This document shows positions 56,877 to 64,000 of a stretch of 64,000 bases of DNA, piece after piece (position 1 is the first letter of the stretch; the number at the start of each line of letters is the position of its first letter). The stretch is taken from positions 124,001 through 188,000 of the forward strand of contig JAWWNJ010000011.1 of NCBI GenBank assembly GCA_037176885.1. Direction: 5' to 3'. This DNA is from Favolaschia claudopus (Eukaryota; Basidiomycota; Agaricomycetes; Agaricales; Mycenaceae). Made by a program: the position numbers and the translations under genes. The notes beneath the pieces were generated by a model. It had not been told where the DNA came from. It was given only the letters and a program-made list of their open reading frames with translations, and did no database searches.

Positions 56877-58420
56877 GTGCAGTAAGTATCAGCCTGAATT
56901 CTCTCTGCTTTCCGCCGTTCTGACTGTGTCTGTGTGACTTCGACCAGGATTTCATACCATGCATCTGGTCCAGTCGGCTAAATTCCGACCCGGACATCAT
57001 TTGCTATCCGCTGCTGCATGCAGGATGCGATCCGGGCATCCAGCGAAGTTTCCAGATGGCTGCACGTCTTGACAAGTGCGCCCGCCTGTCATCTTTATAG
57101 ACCAGCATGACTTAGCTTCTTGCAAGTCTCTCTTCTCTCTCTCGAGCTTCCTCCTGGCTCTATATACGCCTGGGACACCGCTTGCTCGAAGTCATTGTTC
57201 CCCGCCTCTATTCACTCCGTCCATTCTTTTCCTTCTGCGTCTTGAGCCCCGCTCTACCGTAAAGCAACGGCACAATCACAGATCCACCTAGATAGCAAGG
57301 AGAAATGGCTGCGCGAAACGCCTTCCGCGTCTACCGCTGCTCGGCCGTATCCGCGCTATGAATCGGACAGATCGCACAGACCCGGTCTTCGTCGTTTCGC
57401 CCTCACCTCCGTCCTCTCTGCACACCTCGTCGCAGCTGCACCCGCGCTGACGTGGCGGTGGTTGCTCCTTTCCCATTCGATCCGTTCGCGACGATTGGAC
57501 GATGTCACCCGTTCTCTCTAGCGTGAGCTCGGGACGACGGATTCTGGCAGTGCCTGCCTTGAAAAGCCGGAAGATATGCAACGTAGCCAGGGGGAAACGT
57601 TGTCAGCGGACGCTATTGCGACGACCTCGTCAAACACAGCTGGATGGGCCTGCCATATGTCTACGAAGGTCTGGAGCACTCATGCTCGCGTAGAGCTCTC
57701 CGGCGTCACCGACAGCACTGTCCGCCTTTCGATCCCTAGCTCGCACAGTTAACGCGTCTGTGCTGATGCCAATAAGGCTCGTAGCACTCCTGAAGACGTT
57801 TTGCATCGTTTCGACTGCGTCAGCCGGCGACCGAAGCCGCCTCCTTTCCGCCCCTCAGCCCTACCTTCATCCGTTGCAGCTTTCCAGCGACCCATTCCGA
57901 TACCGCGGCATCGGAGGACCTCGATCTCAAACTCGGCGAACCACCCTCTCAGTCACCCCACTCAGCCAATAAGGCGCCCTGACACCACTATATATCACGG
58001 TGTCGCTGGGTCTAGAACGCAGGGTGGGCATTCGCATTAACCGCAGCGTCGCCCGTCGATGACGGGGAGTCACGAATGGATTGCGCGAAACCAGCAGGAT
58101 TGCCAAATCCAGTACTGGAGTAATCGGGGCGGCGGCGCATGCGCACAGCGTCCTCAGTCGTGCTTCCACTTTGTCTCATGTCAGTCCCCACTGCGGATCG
58201 TTCTCCTCCGTATCCTTGAATTTATCCGTGACCACGCTGATTGACGGATTTGAGGACCCCTCCTCAGTCTCATCCTCATCCTCGTCCGCCCTGCCGTAGC
58301 TATACCGATACTGATCCTCGGCATCACTTCCGTACCTTTGCTCCTCCTGTTCATACACACCCAAATTGCTCCTCCTCATTCCTTCACAAATAAACGGAGA
58401 GAAATCTCAACCAAACTTGG
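56877..58420 (+). repeat. Duplicated F-box downstream segment, unit B
   Basis: Inverted duplicate of 10,430-11,690 (unit A) with stretches of high identity, and a weaker direct match to 59,780-60,800 (unit C). It contains the shared TATATACGCC and TGTCTACGAAGGTCTGGAGC motifs. Short frames within it are not conserved between units except for the small acidic frame on the minus strand. Confidence 0.75.
58176..58379 (-). CDS. Small acidic ORF, duplicate of that at 10,535
   Basis: 67 codons, starting MRRSNLGVYEQEEQRYGS and ending with EEGSSNPSISV, DKFKDTEE and QWGLT. The Asp/Glu-rich middle and the end match the plus-strand frame at 10,535-10,705 in the inverted duplicate. The 5' halves differ, which may reflect different first exons or decay. 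Function unknown; convergent with F-box copy B. Confidence 0.4.
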   Translation of the reverse strand: MRRSNLGVYEQEEQRYGSDAEDQYRYSYGRADEDEDETEEGSSNPSISVVTDKFKDTEENDPQWGLT

Positions 58421-58876
58421 AGAATTTGTCGTCCAGGGTCAGCTCAGCACCACCGCGTGACGTGTTTGCTTCCTGCTTCCTTACAAGTGGCTCAGCGCTC
58501 AGCCGTCGCCTTTGCCCCCGTCTTGTTCACCAAGTCACTGTTCATACACACCCAAACTACTCATCCCATGCCGCGCTACCCGTTCCCGACCACGCAATGC
58601 TCGAACACTATGCGATCCTACTCAAGTGCGTCCAGAATGTAGGTAGTAACTGTCATAGTAGTACAGTAAAGCAGAGCTCGAGCCTTTGATACGCACTCCC
58701 AGTCGGTATTGCCCATAAAGACGCGAGCGACGTGGGCAGAAAATAATATAACGAGTATCTCAGTTTCCTAGAGGCGCTGTTATTAGTTCTGCGTTGGTTC
58801 TGTGGCCGAATGAGTGAGGAGAAAGCTGTGCAGTATTGTTTGTTTGGTGCTTTAGCTCTGTTCTTGACTTTCAGCC

Positions 58877-59614
58877 ATGTCAACGCCTCAGGACACTGTG
58901 ATTTCCTTGCCGGAGCTCCTGGAACTTGTTCTATCTCATCTTCCGATGCGCGAATTACTCTGTGACGCGTCACTTGTGAGCAAGACTTGGCAAGCGACCA
59001 CACAAACTCCCTCATTGCAACGCATTTTGTTCTTTGAGCCAGACCCATCCGCAGATCCAGCTCTGAACCCACTGCTCGCACAGATATTTCCCCCATTCTT
59101 TGCTCGCCTGAAGAAAATGAAGGAACCACGCCCCCACCACTGGCCAGGACGAACAGCCAGTATCATGGGAATGCCATGGGCAAAAAACCCCGACGCTTTC
59201 AGACGTGCTGGTGCCAGCTGGCGGCGTATGCTTATCACGCAGCCCCCAGTCCGGAGCTTGTCTCTGGAACACGTTATCAAGTACCGTCTTTTCTACATTG
59301 CTGACCAGGCTACTCTATTGGATCTCACACTGCGCATGGGTTTTTTGTATGACCTGATCCTGTCGCTGACGCACGACGATGTGTGTTTCTGGATCGACTG
59401 GCATGGGGCTGGTGCTGGGCACGAGCATTCATGTGACTCCACGATTCATTTTCGATCGGGCAGAAAGAATGGATGCGTAGTCAATTTCCGACCCGCAAAG
59501 CACGACACTCGGTTCGAAAGCGAGGAAAAGCAGATTGTGGAAATCCCATTTCGCTCGCCGTTATCGGAGTCGAGCGTGGACGACGACCGGAGAAGAGGAG
59601 TTTTTAGTGGATGA
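58877..59614 (+). CDS. F-box protein gene, copy C (intact)
   Basis: A single uninterrupted frame of 245 residues starting MSTPQDTVISLPELLELVLS, with the F-box segment at residues about 8-45 (LSHLPMRELL, VSKTWQATT) and the family's conserved blocks (LQRILFFEPDPSADP, HHWPGRTASI, AFRRAGASWRRMLITQPP, FWIDWHGAGAGHEHSCDSTIHF, KHDTRFESEEKQIVEIPF). The expected role is Skp1 binding in an SCF ubiquitin ligase; the substrate is unknown. Unlike copies A and B it lacks the acidic/basic tail (KELELKRKRK). The 45 bp upstream are inverted relative to the promoters of copies A and B. It is the only undamaged member of this family in the window. Confidence 0.82.
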   Translation: MSTPQDTVISLPELLELVLSHLPMRELLCDASLVSKTWQATTQTPSLQRILFFEPDPSADPALNPLLAQIFPPFFARLKKMKEPRPHHWPGRTASIMGMPWAKNPDAFRRAGASWRRMLITQPPVRSLSLEHVIKYRLFYIADQATLLDLTLRMGFLYDLILSLTHDDVCFWIDWHGAGAGHEHSCDSTIHFRSGRKNGCVVNFRPAKHDTRFESEEKQIVEIPFRSPLSESSVDDDRRRGVFSG

Positions 59615-61378
59615 GAACGAGCTCGAGAACACAGGAAGGCCGTGGCTTGAGGTCAGTATCGGCTGAAATTCACCGTGTATACTTTCGACCGTTCTAATTG
59701 TGTGACCTCGACTAGACTCTCATGTTAGGTCTTTGATCTACACGGCGGGATTCCGATTGACTATCTGCTCTCGCGTACAGGATGCGAATCGTACATCCAA
59801 TGGAACTTCAAGTTCGTTGCACGTCTCGACGAGTGTGCCCACCTGTCATCTCGAGAGTCCAGCGCGACTCGTTGAGGTTACAGCCTAGTAGCAGCTTTCT
59901 CTCCTGCTTCCATGTACCTCTCGGACGCGGTGTGGTCGAAATCGTTCTTCTCCGCCTCTTTCCTGCGCCCGTCCGCCCCGCACTGCCCTTCAAGATGCAC
60001 CGTACAAAGACCGCTGAGATGGCGAGAAGAACGGGATGGCTGCCCTGCCCACCATTATGCAGGCTCGCGGTATGATGCGTGCTCGAACCACAAGGAAGGA
60101 GCACACCGAGGAGCTCGCATCCATGTATCACCGACGACCGCTGGTTCTCCCTTACCCTGCTCCAAATGTTGACGCTAGCGCGGCTTCTCACCTCGTCTTT
60201 GCCCTGCCCCTTTCTCGCTCGATACCCCGAGTCACGCTCGCCAGTTTGGCGATTGTCAATGGCATGCGGCATGCCATCAGTGTACTCCTCATGCATGAGG
60301 TGCTCGCTGTCTCTCATCGCCGTCACCGGCGAGACGAACGGGCCAGCGCCGCCCCGAAGTGCTCATGCTGCATAGGGTCACGGTCGTGTATAAATTGGAA
60401 GCAGGAATCAAATTTCGGCTCGCTTGGTCATCGACGGAGTCCGAGTCGGCGACGTTCCATGTCTCGATTCCCATTCCATTCTATTCACTCTTGCGCTCCT
60501 CTATCCGGGGGGGTGGTGCGCTAGACACCCGGGCTTTCAAGCCCACGGCCTCAAGAATCGGTTTCTCGCATGTGCGCTGCATATCGTGGCCAAGTCGCTC
60601 ACTAGCGCTGTACATGTCTAGGAGTCACTTCCCCCCGTCATGCCTACATACGCACCCGCAGACCATTAGCATCCAGCCGCATCTTCTGAATGCAGATAAT
60701 GCACTTTCTTTCGTCATCTACATGCTGTAGGTGGCCGTACCTTGTCGGCGGCCAAATCCTCTTTTCCGTTGGCTCCGACCTTCTAGCCCCACACCTCCGT
60801 ATCCTCTGCCAAACTCGTCCGCTTCCAATTCCTCGCTGGTATCAGCATCGGCCTGGGCATGCAGAGGCATGATGGATGGCTTCATAAGCTGTCTTTATCT
60901 TTGTCGAAAAACCTCGTTTCATTGGGGCAGGCCACCTCTATGGGCTCGTTCATGGGCTTCATATCGCTGCATACTTGCAGTTCTCTCTCTCCCTCAAACA
61001 TGCGACATCATGGTTACACCCACACCTCCCCAAAATACAAGTCACCGCGTCCGTCGGCGAATGACTCCCTTCTCATGCACCCCAGAGGCATTTGCGTAGC
61101 CCGCACGACATGGCACACTGGCTCCGTCGAGGCCGGGACGGCGAAAGTATATACGAGATGGTCCCCAGTCGTCGAGTGGTGCGCTTGCACGAGCGGCTGC
61201 AACATATGTACAAAGTCCATCGACATTGAGAAGGCTGGGAGCCCTTGTCTTTGTACTTCTAGCCCATGCCCCTTCAATTCACACCTTATTAGACTCAGCC
61301 TTCCATGCACGTTCTTGTGCATCCGTTCAGCTTTAGACTAACATTGTTACTTATGTTTACATGATTAGACGAGTGCGG
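59615..61378. repeat. Diverged F-box downstream segment, unit C; no supported gene
   Basis: The first 1.2 kb retains scattered similarity to units A and B (for example GGATGCGA..C..CATCCA and GCACGTCT.GACGAGTG at 59,781-59,845). Open frames up to 172 codons occur on both strands but are not preserved in the other units. The final 0.4 kb should include the 3' untranslated region of the minus-strand NLR gene. Confidence 0.5.
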
Positions 61379-64000
61379 TTATTTTGTTGATTGTGCCACT
61401 TTGGCCGCCCCGACTATTCTTTTATCCACTAGTTCAATGTCCTTTTCCTGCTGGGAACGGACGAAGCACGAACGCGCGATGGTCCAAAGCTCCAGGGCCA
61501 CTTCCTCCTTGCCTCGCCGGTGAAATAAATCTCCTAGGCGAACAGCGCACCAACCTCGACTGCGGTGAATATCCATCACAGTGAAGCCATCCAGAGCCAC
61601 TTGAAAAAGACTCTGAGCTGTATCGTCGTCACCTTCGGCGACAAAATAGTCCCCCATGCATCGCAGTGCATGATGCGCCGCTATCATACTCTTGTCCTTC
61701 CGGGCAAATCCCAATAACACCAGAGACCATCCATACGTAGTCCAAGTGTCGTTTAGGCCATAGGACACATCCCCAAGCATAGTTAGACAAAGAACGGTGA
61801 TTTCTTGATTATTTCCCCGAGTTTCTACAAGAGCCTTCTCCAGGGCTAGTCTTGCTTTATCTGGAAGCCCATCGCGAATGTGTACAGATGCCGATAGCAC
61901 TTCACAAAAAGTCATTCCTGTTGGGTGCCGAATAGATTCAAACACAGCTTTGATTCCATCCAATTGTTGTTGAACTTGCCCGGTAGCCTCCCCCGTTTCA
62001 TTGTCAATGATAGTAAGATTGAGCCGATCGTAGGCATCCACCAGCGGGGCTTGTTTGACAGAGGATGTTCTGGAATATAAAGTTTTTGCCTCGGCAAATT
62101 CCGTCTTCTGAAGATGAACATTCCCCAGAGAACCTAGCAGCACAAGATCAAGGTTGGTATCTTGCATGCCGCAAAAAGTGAGCAGAGCCTGCGCTTCAGC
62201 ACACAGTGATAGGCATGGCTTCAGATCCCCAAGTGAAACCCTGCAGTTTATTTCAACCCGGATAGCCTGAACTTCCTCATGGAAGAAACCATGAAGCTTG
62301 GCTAAACAGCGCAACTCCTGACTGATCATCTGCGCTTCACGGTACTGCCCAAGCTGAACCATGGATTGGGCTGCTCCCCTGAGCGCGAAGCACTGTGATT
62401 TAGTGTCTCCGCCTTCCTCGGCAAGGATTCTGGCTTTGGTATAATATTTCAACGCGTCATCTATATTGTTGTCGTGGTTCAGAAAATAGTGAGCCAGTCC
62501 TGACAAGAACACAGCTGTATTACATGAGATTAATTCGTGAGGCAAAACTTTTTAGTGCTCACATTGCCCGCGAAGGTCATTGGCAGCCCGGAAGTGGTGA
62601 ACTGCTGTTGTTTCTAGAGATTCAGAATCAAATGGGACACCGTGGTGCCATGATCTGACCAGTTGACTGAAATACGCTCCATAGAGCTGGTGATCACCCA
62701 ACTTGTCGAGGTACTCGGGCAACAGTGGTAAAATGCCGGATGGGCGCCGCCTTGAAATATGACAGAAGGAATCAAAAGTTATTGCACTTCGAAGTGTCTC
62801 AGCTAGATCAGGTTCGTCATAGCGCAGTCCGTGTTTGAGCACAGATTCGAAGTTGCCAACATTGGCTGCGAGCCGATGGACAATCCCGACTGTTGACAGA
62901 TGCTGGTAGTCATTCCATAACATTACTAGCTGGTGGAAATGCCGACGTAATGGACGACACATGGGAGGCGGGGGAGGATTGTGAAGTCTGATATATTCGC
63001 GGATGGGAACGAGGACACGTAAGTGCCTGTCGTGATCCAGATACGCAAGGGAGGTACGAATCAAAGTTGTCTTGCTCCTCCCAAGTTCTACAATCGGCAA
63101 GTCGATCTGCTGAAGGTCTGCTTCGAGTATACCATCTGGAAGGAGGGATAACACGCTGAGAAGCTGAAGCGCACCCGGAGAGTTCAACATCCGTGGACTG
63201 GAGAGTGATAGTCGGATTGATAGGTCGAGATTTGAGTGTTTATCGGATCCCTCGGATAATAGACTCGTGTTTTCGGTCCTCCATCGGGACAACAGGGTGT
63301 CGTAGCCCTCAAAAACAGAGATGTGGGCAATAAGAGTGATGGCCAAGGGAATATTATCTGTCAGCTTCAACAGCTCGAAGATTTCAACGTCGTTTTCTGG
63401 TGCTTGGTCCGTGATATCAAGGAATACTAACTGAGCAGCCTTATCGGTTAGTGGGTGCAGTGGAGGGAGGAACGGTCGCGTCCAAAGAACACTTCCCGGT
63501 CGCTCGGCTCCACGCATGGTAACCTTGAATAATATCTGGTTGAGAAAACATCATTACATCGAAGAAAAAAAGTTCTTACCATCAAGGCCAAATGAGGGAT
63601 ATCGGCCAGGAGAGACAAAAGCTCTTCAACCTGCGCTCGGGACACAAGAGGTTCCCAGGCGGTTTCGAAATTATCGAGGAGCAGAATACAAGGTTCAGAT
63701 GCAGAGAAGTGGCCAAGGATTTGTTTGGAAGTATTCAGCGACACTCCGACATGAGATGCAATGTGAGCTATGAGACTATTATGATTGTTAGCAGATTCAC
63801 AAGATACGAAATATCGATGAGTATATTTTGCGCTAATATCTGGATGATGCAATGCGGCTGTTGCAAGACTGGTTTTCCCGATCCCACCGGGGCCAAGGAT
63901 CGCAACACGAGGGGAATCCTGAAGCAGAAGCTGAACTATCGCCGTAAGTTCTTTATCGCGTCCATGAAAAATTTTAGGGTTTGCGGGAACCATAATTAGA
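61379..64000 (-). CDS. NLR-like STAND protein, paralogue 2 (partial at window edge)
   Basis: Paralogue of the gene at 30,686-34,209. Visible from the NB-ARC exon: the segment PKIFHGRDKELTAIVQLLLQ leads into the P-loop GPGGIGKT, Walker B-like ILLLDNFETAWEP and NIPLAI, then about 390 residues of TPR-like helices (GQYREAQ, GDDDTAQSLFQVALDGF, RRGKEEVALELW) ending VAQSTK. Short introns occur at about 63,540-63,580 and 62,515-62,560, at the same places as in paralogue 1. The N-terminal helical domain is expected beyond the right edge, since the exon containing MVPANPK corresponds to an internal exon in paralogue 1. The frame is intact throughout the visible part. NB-ARC and TPR identity to paralogue 1 is high but with many conservative changes, so the duplication is not recent. 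Confidence 0.88.

Noticed and set aside
1..64000. CRISPR arrays, rRNA, prokaryotic operons
   Set aside because: No regularly spaced identical repeats, no rRNA-like sequence, and spliced eukaryotic genes throughout.

Overview
This is eukaryotic nuclear DNA from a basidiomycete fungus, most likely a mushroom-forming agaricomycete. The evidence is: many 45-60 bp GT-AG introns, a fungal-type plasma-membrane H+-ATPase, an agaric-style cytochrome P450, a GPI-anchored chitin deacetylase, NLR-like STAND proteins, and a KDZ-type transposase with the CxC2 cysteine cluster typical of mushroom genomes. No rRNA, tRNA, CRISPR or prokaryotic operon structure was seen. Gene models come from hand-placed splice sites; where reading frame, phase and family motifs agree (P450, both zinc-finger genes, deacetylase, transposase) they are firm.

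Layout. 1-3.5 kb is gene-poor with a degenerate direct repeat. A complete 14-exon P450 lies at 3.8-6.1 kb, with a C2H2 factor on the minus strand at 6.5-7.3 kb. A 376-bp hAT-like MITE (9.8-10.2 kb) sits beside the remnant of an F-box gene, followed by a second, frameshifted F-box copy (11.7-12.5 kb), both on the minus strand. A perfect 176-bp-armed foldback MITE lies at 14.2-14.7 kb, a second C2H2 gene with internally duplicated finger pairs at 17.7-18.5 kb, the PMA1-type H+-ATPase at 20.4-24.5 kb (minus), a gene-poor 4 kb, the chitin deacetylase at 28.6-30.6 kb, and a STAND/NLR gene (four-helix N-terminus, NB-ARC, TPR) at 30.7-34.2 kb (minus).

The centre is a double nested insertion. An F-box gene starting at 34,829 is cut a few codons after its ATG by an outer element (34,846-56,101; 5-bp target duplication CAGGT; about 44-bp terminal inverted repeats; CG-alternating tracts; mirrored subterminal motif arrays). 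Inside it sits a 17.2-kb element (36,524-53,744; 9-bp duplication GCACCTACC; about 85-bp imperfect inverted repeats) carrying a KDZ transposase and about seven cargo genes: an RGG-rich protein with a homeodomain-like helix, a protein with an RNase H1 N-terminal-like domain, a decayed basic/acidic protein, two uncharacterised proteins, an F-box/LRR-like protein and a Trp-Gly-rich protein. The rest of the interrupted F-box gene resumes at 56,102, followed by an intact paralogue (58.9-59.6 kb) and a second, edge-truncated STAND/NLR gene (61.4-64 kb, minus). Before insertion the locus read NLR - F-box - F-box - NLR.

A caution: three genes, including the normally essential H+-ATPase, show a single extra C in a C-run. 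This may be assembly error rather than pseudogenisation.
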